NCBI GenBank assembly: GCA_965249685.1
Contig: CBDFMN010000003.1
Coordinates: forward strand, 2,666,001-2,730,000
Length of the DNA stretch: 64,000 nucleotides
From: RH-AL1 sp965249685
Lineage (GTDB): Bacteria; Pseudomonadota; Alphaproteobacteria; Rhizobiales; Beijerinckiaceae
Direction of reading: 5' to 3'
A program made the position numbers and the translations under genes. This document shows, one piece after another, positions 10,236-18,522 of this stretch. A model generated the notes under the pieces. The model was given only the letters and a program-made list of their open reading frames with translations. It was not told the origin of the DNA and did no database searches. Every line of letters begins with the position of its first letter. The stretch's first letter is position 1.

Positions 10236-10457
10236 CTAGTCACCAAATCGAAAGTTCGCGGCATAGGGTCTGCTCTGTTTTCTGGCAAAAGCGTTTAATC
10301 GAGGAAGAATCTCGTCGGCGGATTTCGTCCATCGACAAGGCTTGGGCGCTTCGTTGTGGTGCTCGATGAAGGTACGGATGTCGGCTTCCAGTTGCGCGGT
10401 GGAGGTGTGCACGCCGCGAGAAAGCTGCTTGCGGGTACAGTAGCGTATAGTTCGCAA
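10236..10457 (-). pseudogene. IS630-family transposase, C-terminal remnant
   Basis: About 65 residues match the end of IS630-type transposases (RGVHTSTAQLEADIRTFIEH and PKPCRWTKSADEIL). The catalytic DDE core and the 5' three quarters are missing. Similarity begins near 10435 and directly abuts the truncated Tat-leader gene upstream. It is the only trace of an insertion sequence in the window and cannot be functional. Confidence 0.82.
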
Positions 10458-10587
10458 TGAGCAACGCCCGGCTGATGCTGACCGGCGTCAAACCTTCGGC
10501 GCGTGCCGGTCCTTCGGCGCGTGTCGGTGTCGCCAACGTCAGGGCCGCACCGGTCATCAGGCTACGGCGGGAAAAGTCGCGGATCAT
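10446..10587 (-). pseudogene. Truncated gene with Tat signal peptide
   Basis: The first 46 codons encode an apparent twin-arginine leader (FSRRSLMTGAALTLATPTRA) and the beginning of a secreted protein (TPVSISRALLIAN). The rest is lost where the IS630 remnant begins. The frame then runs on into transposase sequence out of frame, giving a meaningless tail. The original gene's function cannot be told from so short a piece. Confidence 0.6.
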
Positions 10588-10673
10588 GCTCGTCCCGTTG
10601 AGAGGTCATGAGCGTCGTCAGGCAAGATGGAGGCCATGAAGCCGAGCAATCGGCTCGATCCGGCCCGGCGCGC

Positions 10674-11345
10674 CTACCGATAGTAATAGTAACGAGGCGG
10701 GTAGGGCGGGTAGGGGTAGGGCCGGAACCCGCGTGGGGGCGCGCCGTACTCCGGTCCCATCTCTGCGAGCCGCGGCTCAGGTTGGTAACCTCCCGGCGCG
10801 GGGAACAGCGGCACACCCGCCGGCACGTAGTCGCCGACGCGGGGGAAAGGATTACCCGTCACGGCAACCCGCGGCCTGCGCGGGCGGAACGGGACCGAGG
10901 GACCGCGCGCGGACGCGGTCCGCCTCGGCACCGCGTCGCGGGCATGCCGGTCAGCCGTCGTCTTCGGCCGGACCACGCGCGCGACCCTCGTCGCCACGGC
11001 CCGTGGCGGCTGCGTCTTCTGCTCGGGCGGACGCTCGTCGCCGGCCGTCCTGCTCGCGTCCTTTGCGGCCGCGTCCGGGGCAGCCTGCACCGCGGCGGCA
11101 GCCCGCGCTCGCGCCCGGGCGGCCCGGCGCGCCTCGTCGGGACTGAGCGAGCCCGTGCGCCCCGCCGCCTCCTTCGCCGCACGGGAGGGGGCTGACCCGG
11201 GTGGATCGGTGCGCCCGTCCGTTTCCCCCAAGGGAGCCGCTGCGGCAGGTTGGGCCGCGTCGCTCGCGTCGGGCGAGGGCGCCTGCGCCCAAGCGGATTG
11301 CAGCGGGAGGGCAAGGGCAAAGCAGGCAGCAAGGATGACGCGCAT
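10674..11345 (-). CDS. Secreted Ala/Pro/Arg-rich hypothetical protein
   Basis: A 223-residue protein with a clear signal peptide (MRVILAACFALALPLQSAWA), then a low-complexity region rich in Ala, Pro, Arg and Asp. The C-terminus is Pro/Tyr-rich (YPYPPYPPRYYYYR). No domain is recognisable. The ATG at 11345 is chosen because GGAGAGG lies just upstream; a start at 11405 would put the signal peptide inside the protein. Proteins like this are usually extracytoplasmic and poorly conserved. Confidence 0.65.
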   Translation of the reverse strand: MRVILAACFALALPLQSAWAQAPSPDASDAAQPAAAAPLGETDGRTDPPGSAPSRAAKEAAGRTGSLSPDEARRAARARARAAAAVQAAPDAAAKDASRTAGDERPPEQKTQPPRAVATRVARVVRPKTTADRHARDAVPRRTASARGPSVPFRPRRPRVAVTGNPFPRVGDYVPAGVPLFPAPGGYQPEPRLAEMGPEYGAPPRGFRPYPYPPYPPRYYYYR

Positions 11346-11548
11346 GGCCCTCTCCGTGGCCAGGCCGGATCGGTCCCGGCCATCGCAAGCCAAACGCGTC
11401 TTCACGCCTTTCCGCCCATAAGGGGCGCCGATTATTTTAGGAGACCTTTTATTTTCAGGAGACCTTCGGCGGGCTCAGGTCGATCGTCCGGCGGCGGGTG
11501 GAGGCGGCCTTCCCGTCGTCGCCGGCAAGGGCGCGCCGGCCAGCGTTC

Positions 11549-12172
11549 TCATGCGAGGCCGGTGACGGCCGTCAACGGGTCGCCGCCAGCCTCGTCCGCC
11601 AGACCATGGACCTGAATGCCGCCGAAGCCCGCCCGCTCGAGGTAGAGCCTGACCAGGCTCGCGTGGCCCTCGTCGTCGAGCGCGCGCCACACCGCGACCG
11701 CTTTCGTCGGAAAGCAGCGGTCGGAGAAGCTGACGCAGAAGGGCGCCCCGGGCTGCAAGGCGCGTCGCACGTCGGCGAAGACCGCCACCGGCCGCTGCAG
11801 GTACTGCACGCCGACGCAGCACAGCGCGGCCGCGACGGTGCCCGTGTCCAGCGGCAGCGCCGGGTTGCGGTTCAGGTCCTGCACGAACCAGCGCTTGAGG
11901 CGCGGGTTGGCTGCCAGCTCCTCGGCGTTCATGCCGTGGCCGACGACCTCGAAGGTCGCGGAGCCCGGCGGCAGGTGGCTGACCCAGCTCGACATCAGGT
12001 CGAGCACGCGTCCGTCCGGCGGCAGCAGCGTGCGGTAGAAGGCGGTCAGCGCCGCGCTCGCGCGCTCGTCGATGTGGGTGACGAGCCGGGCTGGCGCGTA
12101 GAACAGCGCGTCGTCGCTCGGGTCGGCCTTGTGGAACGCCTCCGGGGGCAGGTCGGTAATGGTTTGGCTCAT
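11549..12172 (-). CDS. Class I SAM-dependent methyltransferase
   Basis: A 207-residue protein with a Rossmann-type methyltransferase pattern: motif I is RVLDLMSSWVSHLP, an acidic/NAEEL segment follows strand 2, and AALCCVGVQYL is the strand-4 region. Motif I lacks the usual GxGxG glycines, which is normal in this subgroup but weakens prediction of a substrate. It is divergent from the NnrU-like gene, about 100 bases away. The substrate is unknown. Confidence 0.75.
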   Translation of the reverse strand: MSQTITDLPPEAFHKADPSDDALFYAPARLVTHIDERASAALTAFYRTLLPPDGRVLDLMSSWVSHLPPGSATFEVVGHGMNAEELAANPRLKRWFVQDLNRNPALPLDTGTVAAALCCVGVQYLQRPVAVFADVRRALQPGAPFCVSFSDRCFPTKAVAVWRALDDEGHASLVRLYLERAGFGGIQVHGLADEAGGDPLTAVTGLA

Positions 12173-12272
12173 CCCGTCGTATGGCGCGTGTATGCGGCGA
12201 AGTCAGGATGGCAAAAGCGCCGACCGGCTTCTAAGGTCGTCGATCGTTCCAGTTTTCCATGCGAGGCCGACC

Positions 12273-12956
12273 GTGACTCTCCTCCTCCTTGCGGCCGCCG
12301 TCTGGGTCGGTGTGCATGTCGGCATTGCGGGCTCCAGCGTTCGCGTTTGGCTGACGGCGCGGATCGGCGAGGGAGGGTTTCGCGCGGCGTTCTCGCTCGT
12401 CTCCGTCGCCGCCATCACGCTGCTGATCGTCAGCTACGGACTGGCCAAGAACGACGGTCTGGTCGTGCTGTGGACCGCCCCGGTCTGGCTGCGCTGGCTG
12501 CTCGTCTTCGCCATGGCGCCGGCCTTCGTGCTGTTCGTCGCCTCCGTGGCGACGCCGAACCCGACGGCGGTGGGTGGCGAACGCGTGATGGGGCAGGAGC
12601 CGCGCGGCCTCTTGCGCGTGACGCGCCACCCCATGCTCTGGTCGTTCGCGATCTGGGCGGCGGTGCACGCGCTCGGCAACGGCGACCTCGCCTCGCTGCT
12701 GTTCTTCGGTGCCTTTGGCGTGACCGCACTCGTCGGCATGCCGTCCATCGACGCCAAGCTGGCGCGTCGCGATCCGGCAGGGTGGGCCGGCATCGCAGGG
12801 TCGACGTCGATCCTGCCCTTTGCCGCCATCGCGTCCGGCCGCAACCGGCTCTCCTTGCGCGAGATCGGCGTGCTCGTGCCGCTCGCCGGCCTCGCCCTGT
12901 GGCTGGTGCTCCTCGTCGTCCACCCCTGGTTGTTTGGCGTCTCGCCGGTCGGGTAG
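12273..12956 (+). CDS. NnrU family membrane protein
   Basis: A 227-residue integral membrane protein with about six helices and the family's sequence QEPRGLLRVTRHPMLWSFAIW, which in relatives forms the conserved NnrU/isoprenylcysteine-methyltransferase-like core. NnrU was first linked to nitrite/nitric-oxide reduction, but no denitrification gene is present here, so its role is unknown. A GTG start at 12273 is favoured because GCGAGG lies six bases upstream; longer frames would begin outside the conserved region. Confidence 0.82.
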   Translation: MTLLLLAAAVWVGVHVGIAGSSVRVWLTARIGEGGFRAAFSLVSVAAITLLIVSYGLAKNDGLVVLWTAPVWLRWLLVFAMAPAFVLFVASVATPNPTAVGGERVMGQEPRGLLRVTRHPMLWSFAIWAAVHALGNGDLASLLFFGAFGVTALVGMPSIDAKLARRDPAGWAGIAGSTSILPFAAIASGRNRLSLREIGVLVPLAGLALWLVLLVVHPWLFGVSPVG

Positions 12957-13062
12957 GGATCGGCGCGTGACACACTTTGACACGAGCCGGCCACCGCCCC
13001 CTGCGCTATGCAGGCTGGAGGGAATGCGAATCCTGCCGCGCGCGACAACTGGAGCCATCGCC

Positions 13063-13146
13063 ATGAACGTCCACGCCCCGCGTGCCGCCGACGTCCGAGC
13101 CAGGGCGGTGGCCCTCTCGGCCGCCCGCACCGGCGAACGCGGGTGA
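13063..13146 (+). CDS. Possible 27-residue leader ORF
   Basis: A short frame begins ATGAACGTCCACGCC with GGAG eight bases upstream, a better ribosome site than that of the next gene. Its TGA stop overlaps the GTG start of the Met-rich protein in a GTGA arrangement, suggesting translational coupling. The peptide is Arg/Ala-rich and has no recognised relative. It may be a leader peptide of the copper operon or a chance frame. Confidence 0.4.
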   Translation: MNVHAPRAADVRARAVALSAARTGERG

Positions 13147-13538
13147 GCATGGGCGCGCTCGTCTTTGCCGCCGCGGCGGGTCTGGTGGCGGCCGGCTGTC
13201 TCGCGGCGTCGGCCGCCCCGGCCGGCCTCCTCGATGCCGACAATCCTGCCATCGGCTCGCATTGGAAGCCGCCGGCATCGCCAACGGCGGGGCTGAAGGT
13301 GTTCGCGCCGGTGGAGCCGAAGGACTGGCGGACGCTGAACCAGGATGTGGCTCCCGCCTCGAGCCGCGGCGGCACGTCCGGCATGGACATGTCCGGCAAG
13401 GGGAACATGCCTGGCATGGGATCGAAGCCGTCGGCGAGGACCGCGCCGACTGGCGAGGGGGCTATGGGCGCCATGCCGGGCATGAAAATGGACGGCATGA
13501 AAATGGATGGTGCGGCGCCGCGTGGAAGCGCGCGATGA
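13143..13538 (+). CDS. Met-rich secreted copper-binding protein
   Basis: A protein of about 130 residues with an N-terminal hydrophobic signal (ALVFAAAAGLVAAGC, possibly a lipobox). Its second half is rich in Met/Gly/Asp (SGMDMSGKGNMPGMGS; PGMKMDGMKMDG), the sort of sequence that binds Cu(I). It opens the operon holding the TolC-like protein and multicopper oxidase. GTG 13143 or ATG 13149 may start it. The stop overlaps the next start as ATGA. A periplasmic copper-binding role is inferred from composition and context. Confidence 0.72.
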   Translation: MSMGALVFAAAAGLVAAGCLAASAAPAGLLDADNPAIGSHWKPPASPTAGLKVFAPVEPKDWRTLNQDVAPASSRGGTSGMDMSGKGNMPGMGSKPSARTAPTGEGAMGAMPGMKMDGMKMDGAAPRGSAR

Positions 13539-15022
13539 TGGAGCAAGCCGTTCGGGCGTCCCGCTCTCGAGCGAGAGCCGCGCGCGCTCCGCTGGTGGGC
13601 GCGGCGCTCGCGCTGTCCCTCGGCGGCTGCGTCGGTTTCAGTCCCGACGGCGGCATGGCTCCCGCGATCGAGGCGGCGGCCGATCGGCTCGGCAAGGATG
13701 TCGCCAAGACGCGTACCGACGCCGATGCCGACGCGGCGCGAACCCGGGCGGCGAAGCTCCTGCGGTCGCCGCTCACGGCCGCTACGGCCGTACAGGTCGC
13801 GCTGTCGCGGAACCAAGGGCTGCAGGCGTCCTTCAACGACCTCGGCGTCTCCGAGGCGGCCTACGTCCGGGCCAGCCTGCCGCCCGAGCCCCGGTTCTCC
13901 GTCAACCAACTGGCCGGCATGGGCGATCTGGAATTCGTTAGCCAGGCCGCGGTCGGCCTGTTCGCGCTGGCGACGCTTCCCGAGCGCGAGGCGATCGCGT
14001 CGGAGGCGTTCCGCGCCGCGCAATGGCGGGCCGCCGGCGAGGTGATGGCGCTCGCGACCGACGTCAGCCGGCAATATTACGCGACCCTTGCCCTCAAGGA
14101 GCAGGAAGGCTTCCTCGGCACGAGCGTCGAGGGCGCGCGCGCGTCGGCGGAGCTCGCCCAGCAGCTCGGCGCGGCCGGCAATCTCAACAAGATGGAGCAG
14201 GCGAGGGAAAGCTCGCTCTACGTCGAACTCGGCGCGCAACTCGCCGACGCCCGGCTGCAGACGCTGGCCGAACGCGAGAAGCTGACGCGGCTGATGGGCC
14301 TGTGGGGCCGCGATATCGCCTTCAAGTTGCCGAATGCCCTGCCGCCGCTGCCCAAGCGCATGACGAGCGAACGGGACGTCGAGGCGAAAGCCCTCGCCGA
14401 GCGCCTGGACCTGAAGGCGATGCGCCACGACCTCGACGCGCTCGCCCGCCAGCTCGGCCTCACCACGGCGACGCGCTACGTCACCGACGTCAATCTGGCC
14501 TTCCAGAACGACAACGAGAAGGCGGGCGGCACCGGCGGCTCCAAGCTCGGCTCGGCGACGCCGGGAAGCCGGCTCGTCCGCAACGGCTTTGCGCTCGACT
14601 TCTCGATCCCCCTATACGACTTCGGCGAGAGCAAGGTGGTCGGGGCCCGCGAGACCTATCTCGCGGCGGCGAACCGCCTGGCGCAGCGCGCGATCGAGGT
14701 CCGCTCGCAAGCGCGCGAGGCCTACACCCGGTATCGCGGCAAATACGACCTCGCGCGCTATTATGAAAGCCGCGTCGTGCCACTGCAGAAGACGATCTTC
14801 GAACAGTCGGCGCTGCAGACCAACGGTATGCTGTCCGACGTCTCCCAGCTCATCCTCGACGCGCGGGTTCGGACGACGAACAGCATCGCCGCGATCACCA
14901 CGAAACGCGACTTCTTCCTGTCCGCGGTCGATCTGAAGGCGGCGTTGATCGGCAACGGGCCCAACGGGACCGCGGCTCCCCCGAGCCGGCCGGCGGCGGG
15001 CATGGCTCAAGCCGCGAACTGA
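13535..15022 (+). CDS. TolC family outer-membrane efflux lipoprotein
   Basis: A 495-residue outer-membrane factor. A signal peptide ends in a lipobox (LSLGGC), so it should be lipidated like CusC/OprM. Two long alpha-helical/coiled repeats of the OEP family are visible (around DVSRQYYATLALKEQEGF, and AREAYTRYRGKYDLARYYES). Membrane-fusion and RND partners are not in the window. It overlaps the Met-rich gene by four bases (ATGA) and is followed by the multicopper oxidase, so it probably acts in copper export or in placing copper proteins at the outer membrane. Confidence 0.88.
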   Translation: MMEQAVRASRSRARAARAPLVGAALALSLGGCVGFSPDGGMAPAIEAAADRLGKDVAKTRTDADADAARTRAAKLLRSPLTAATAVQVALSRNQGLQASFNDLGVSEAAYVRASLPPEPRFSVNQLAGMGDLEFVSQAAVGLFALATLPEREAIASEAFRAAQWRAAGEVMALATDVSRQYYATLALKEQEGFLGTSVEGARASAELAQQLGAAGNLNKMEQARESSLYVELGAQLADARLQTLAEREKLTRLMGLWGRDIAFKLPNALPPLPKRMTSERDVEAKALAERLDLKAMRHDLDALARQLGLTTATRYVTDVNLAFQNDNEKAGGTGGSKLGSATPGSRLVRNGFALDFSIPLYDFGESKVVGARETYLAAANRLAQRAIEVRSQAREAYTRYRGKYDLARYYESRVVPLQKTIFEQSALQTNGMLSDVSQLILDARVRTTNSIAAITTKRDFFLSAVDLKAALIGNGPNGTAAPPSRPAAGMAQAAN

Positions 15023-15087
15023 ATCGCCGTCGACGTCATTTGGCTTTGTATCAACCCGACCTCGAACATTTCGTGAGGACGACGATC

Positions 15088-16482
15088 ATGACTTCCAACT
15101 CCACGACCCGGCGCGGTGTGCTCGGCGGCGGCTTGATCCTGGCCTCGGCCGCGATGGTCAGCGGCCGCGCGCAGGCGGCCGGCATCCCCGAAGCGGTGAT
15201 CATGAGCGAGACGAAGATGCAGCCGCCCCTGCACCCCGCGAGCGGGCCGGACTACAACCCGGTCGTCACCCTGAACGGTTGGACCCTGCCGTTCCGCATG
15301 AACGGCGACTGGAAGGAGTTCCACCTCGTCGCCGAGCCCGTCGTCCGCGAGATGGCGCCCGGCATGAACGCCCACCTGTGGGGCTACAACGGCCAGAGCC
15401 CCGGCCCGACGATCGAGGCCGTCGAGGGCGAGAAGGTGCGGATCTTCGTCACCAACCACCTGCCCGAGCACACCAGCGTGCATTGGCACGGCATGGACAT
15501 CGTCAACGGCATGGACGGGGTGACCGGCCTGACCCAGCCCGGCATCCCGCCGGGCAAGACCTTCGTCTACGAGTTCGCGCTACCGCAGGCGGGCACGCAC
15601 ATGTACCATCCGCATGCCGACGAGATGACGCAGATGGCGATGGGCATGATGGGCTCCTTCGTCATCCATCCGCGCGATCCGAACTTCCGGCGTGTCGACC
15701 GCGACTACGTCTTCCTGATGAGCAGCTACCTTATCGAGCCTGGCGCCTATACGCCGACGGTCAACGAGATGCTGAACTTCAACCTATGGGCCTTCAACTC
15801 GCGCGTCTTCCCCGGCATCGATCCGGTCGTCGCGGGCCAGGGCGACAGGATGCGCATCCGTTTCGGCAATTTGACGATGACGAACCATCCGATCCACATC
15901 CATGGCCACACGTTCCGGGTCGGCGGCACCGACGGCGGCTGGGTCGAGCCCTCGGCCCAATGGCCGGAAGCCGCCGTCGATTGCGCGGTCGGGCAGATGC
16001 GGGCCATCGAGTTCGTCGCCGACAACCCGGGCGACTGGGCGATGCACTGCCACAAGTCGCACCACACGATGAACCCGATGGGCCACTCCGTCCGCACCTA
16101 CATCGGCGTGAACATGAAGCAGACGTCCAAGGCCGTCGGCAGGATCGCGCCGGGCACCATGCTGATGGGGAGCACGGGCGGTGCGATGATGCCCGGCATG
16201 GAGATGCCGCTGCCCGACAACACCCTGCCGATGATGGGCGGCGACGGCCAGTTCGGCTCGGTGGAGATGGGCGGCATGTTCACGGTGCTGAAGGTCAGGG
16301 CCGGTCTCGCCAAGGACGATTACCGCGATCCCGGTCCCTACAAGAACCCGCCCGGCACGGTGGCCTACGAGTGGAAGGGCGCGCCGCCGCCATCCCCCGT
16401 GAAGGCGAAGCCGGCCGCCGGACGGGCGGACTACAAGGTCGTCGATCCGCGCAAGGCGCGCCAAGCGATGAACCACGAATAA
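15088..16482 (+). CDS. Tat-exported multicopper oxidase, short form
   Basis: A 464-residue periplasmic copper oxidase, expected to oxidise toxic Cu(I). The Tat leader (TTRRGVLGGG) ends near residue 30. Copper ligand motifs are HWHG (132-135), HMYHPH (171-176), HPIHIHG (267-273) and HCHKSHHTMNPM (320-331). Only about 90 residues separate the second and third motifs, which suggests two cupredoxin domains with the type 1 site in the last one, not the three of classical CopA. A Met/Gly-rich stretch follows (about 355-400). The start follows GAGG at a suitable distance. Confidence 0.92.
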   Translation: MTSNSTTRRGVLGGGLILASAAMVSGRAQAAGIPEAVIMSETKMQPPLHPASGPDYNPVVTLNGWTLPFRMNGDWKEFHLVAEPVVREMAPGMNAHLWGYNGQSPGPTIEAVEGEKVRIFVTNHLPEHTSVHWHGMDIVNGMDGVTGLTQPGIPPGKTFVYEFALPQAGTHMYHPHADEMTQMAMGMMGSFVIHPRDPNFRRVDRDYVFLMSSYLIEPGAYTPTVNEMLNFNLWAFNSRVFPGIDPVVAGQGDRMRIRFGNLTMTNHPIHIHGHTFRVGGTDGGWVEPSAQWPEAAVDCAVGQMRAIEFVADNPGDWAMHCHKSHHTMNPMGHSVRTYIGVNMKQTSKAVGRIAPGTMLMGSTGGAMMPGMEMPLPDNTLPMMGGDGQFGSVEMGGMFTVLKVRAGLAKDDYRDPGPYKNPPGTVAYEWKGAPPPSPVKAKPAAGRADYKVVDPRKARQAMNHE

Positions 16483-16579
16483 CGGCGATGAGCCACGAAT
16501 AAGGCGGTCGGCGCCGGCCTAGAGGAGTCCGCGCGTCCTTTGCGTGGCATGGTCATGCACTTAAATCGGGAGAGAACAG

Positions 16580-16879
16580 ATGATGGGACGAATCCGGACG
16601 ATCACGACCGTCCTGCTGCTGCAGGTCGCGGTGACGGCGCATGCGCTGGCCGCCCAGCCCTACAAGGGTGACGTCAAGAAGGTCGATACCGGCGCCGGCA
16701 AGGTCACGCTGACGCATGGCGCGATTAAAAAGCTGGACATGGAGGGCGGCATGACGATGACCTATCGCGTCGCCGATCCCGCCATGCTCAAGGGCATCGC
16801 CGCGGGCGACAAGGTGACGTTCGACGCCGACAAGGTCGACGAGACCTACACCGTCACGAAGATCGAGAAAGCGAAATAG
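16580..16879 (+). CDS. CusF-like periplasmic copper-binding protein
   Basis: A 99-residue protein with a signal peptide ending near VTAHALA. The OB-fold core has the CusF-type Met-rich ligand region (KLDMEGGMTMTYRV). CusF hands Cu(I) to RND pumps in other bacteria; no such pump is encoded here, so it may serve the oxidase or TolC-like protein nearby. It stands about 100 bases after the oxidase gene, in the same direction. Confidence 0.85.
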   Translation: MMGRIRTITTVLLLQVAVTAHALAAQPYKGDVKKVDTGAGKVTLTHGAIKKLDMEGGMTMTYRVADPAMLKGIAAGDKVTFDADKVDETYTVTKIEKAK

Positions 16880-17011
16880 GCGGCTGCAGCCGTGTCGCCC
16901 GCCGATAGACTTGGCGTCGGCACAGACGACCGTCGTTGAGTACAACGGTCTTCGGGGAAGACCGATAGGGTTTGGCATCACACATCGTATTCATGTCTGG
17001 AGGGAGACATA

Positions 17012-17398
17012 ATGTCGACGATCAGCAAAGCGTTCGCGATCTCATCGGTTATCGTTGTCGGTCTGCCGGTGATCGCCCACGCCCATCCGGTCCTCCAATC
17101 GACGGTGCCGATCGCCGATAGGGCCGGCGCGGTAACGTCGCCGCAGGCACCCTCAAAACAGGTCCGTTTGAAGTTCAGCGAAGACGTGATGGCGAAGTTC
17201 TCCGGGATCGACCTGAAGGACGACACAGGGAGGAAGGTCGCAACCGGCGCTCCGGCAACGGACCCGACAGACCCTCAGCTTCTCATCGTGCCTGTCACCA
17301 ACCCGCTTGCACCCGGCCGTTACACGGTGATCTGGCACGCGGTCTCCGAGGACACGCACCGCGTCAAGGGAGAGTATTCCTTCACGATCGCGAAGTGA
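17012..17398 (+). CDS. copC: Periplasmic copper-binding protein CopC
   Basis: A 128-residue CopC-domain protein. The signal peptide ends at AHA, leaving a mature N-terminus HPVLQSTVP that supplies the Cu(II)-binding histidine. The cupredoxin-like fold carries the conserved PGRYTVIWHAVSEDTHRVKG, including the further histidine ligands. Met residues of the Cu(I) site are few. The stop overlaps copD by one base (TGATG), so the two are translationally coupled. It should bind periplasmic copper and pass it to CopD. Confidence 0.94.
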   Translation: MSTISKAFAISSVIVVGLPVIAHAHPVLQSTVPIADRAGAVTSPQAPSKQVRLKFSEDVMAKFSGIDLKDDTGRKVATGAPATDPTDPQLLIVPVTNPLAPGRYTVIWHAVSEDTHRVKGEYSFTIAK

Positions 17399-18330
17399 TG
17401 CTTGAGACCGAGCTCGTCTTTTTTCGGACCCTGCATTACGCCGCGCTGCTGGCGCTGTTCGGTCTGTCCCTCTTTCCGCTGTACGCAACGCGGGGCAACG
17501 CCCGCTCGCTGCCTGTCGAGTCTTGTGGCCAGACAAAGCGCCTGTTCACCGCTGCCTCGCTTGGATTGCTGAGCGGCATCATCCTTTTCTGCTGCGTTGC
17601 TGCCACCATGGTCGGCTCCTGGAACGAGCTTGGCCGCGAGGAGCTGTACTCCGTTGGCACGGGCACCACCTTCGGAAGGATTTGGATCGCCCACAGCGCG
17701 TTGACGGCGTCGATCATGGCGTTGACGCTCATCCCGCGCTTTACGTCCGCGCCGTCCGCACCCTTGATTCTGACGCTGCTGAGCGGAGTGCTGATAGCCA
17801 GCTTGGCGTTCGTCGGACATGCCCAGGACGGCGCAGGTGCGAGCCGAATCGTTCACATCGTCGCCGACGTTCTGCATCTCCTGGCGGCCGGCGCCTGGCT
17901 GGGTGGTATCGCGGGGCTGCTTGCGCTCCTCGCGGTTTCGGCACGGACAGCCTCGCGAGATCGCAACGAAGCCGTGATCGTTGCGTGCCAGAGCTTCGCG
18001 GGCCTGGGTACAGTCGCGGTCGCAACACTCGTCGTCTCCGGAGCCCTCAACACGTGGTTGCTGGCGGGCACGTTGAGGGGCCTCGTGACCTCGTTCTACG
18101 GTCAGCTCCTCATGGTCAAGCTGGCGCTCTTCGGAGCCATGCTGGCGCTTGCGGCCCTCAACAGGTTCAAGCTCGTGCCGGCGCTGGCGGCCTCCGTCGC
18201 TTCAGAAGGGTCGTCATCGGCGGTCAGCCGGCTTTGGCGTCACGTCGCGGTCGAGCAGGCGCTCGGCTTTGCCGTCGTCGCCGCCGTCGCTGCCCTTGGC
18301 ACGATGGAACCGGCCATCAACACCGTCTGA
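17398..18330 (+). CDS. copD: Copper transport membrane protein CopD
   Basis: A 310-residue inner-membrane protein with about eight helices. CopD-domain features include FFRTLHYAALLALFG at the N-terminus and HIVADVLHLLAAGAWLGG in the middle, with conserved histidines. It is thought to import copper from CopC across the inner membrane. The ATG at 17398 overlaps the copC stop. Confidence 0.93.
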   Translation: MLETELVFFRTLHYAALLALFGLSLFPLYATRGNARSLPVESCGQTKRLFTAASLGLLSGIILFCCVAATMVGSWNELGREELYSVGTGTTFGRIWIAHSALTASIMALTLIPRFTSAPSAPLILTLLSGVLIASLAFVGHAQDGAGASRIVHIVADVLHLLAAGAWLGGIAGLLALLAVSARTASRDRNEAVIVACQSFAGLGTVAVATLVVSGALNTWLLAGTLRGLVTSFYGQLLMVKLALFGAMLALAALNRFKLVPALAASVASEGSSSAVSRLWRHVAVEQALGFAVVAAVAALGTMEPAINTV

Positions 18331-18522
18331 ACCGATCCGCGATCAATCCGGCTTGTGCGGATCGATGCGGGATCGACGAGTGCCGGCCTGTCTGTTTCGA
18401 GCGGTGCGCCGGGTCGGAGGCCAGCGCCAAGGGCCAGGGCGTTTGGGCCATGGCGCGGTCGGCGGCTTGGCGCAGTGTCCGATCGGTTGCGGGTGCATCA
18501 AGCGTTGCGTCGTCAAGCATGG

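Noticed and set aside
5521..10460. A second copy of the tRNA-Arg 3' end marking an island boundary
   Set aside because: I looked for a repeat of TTCGAATCCC and its surroundings downstream and found none.
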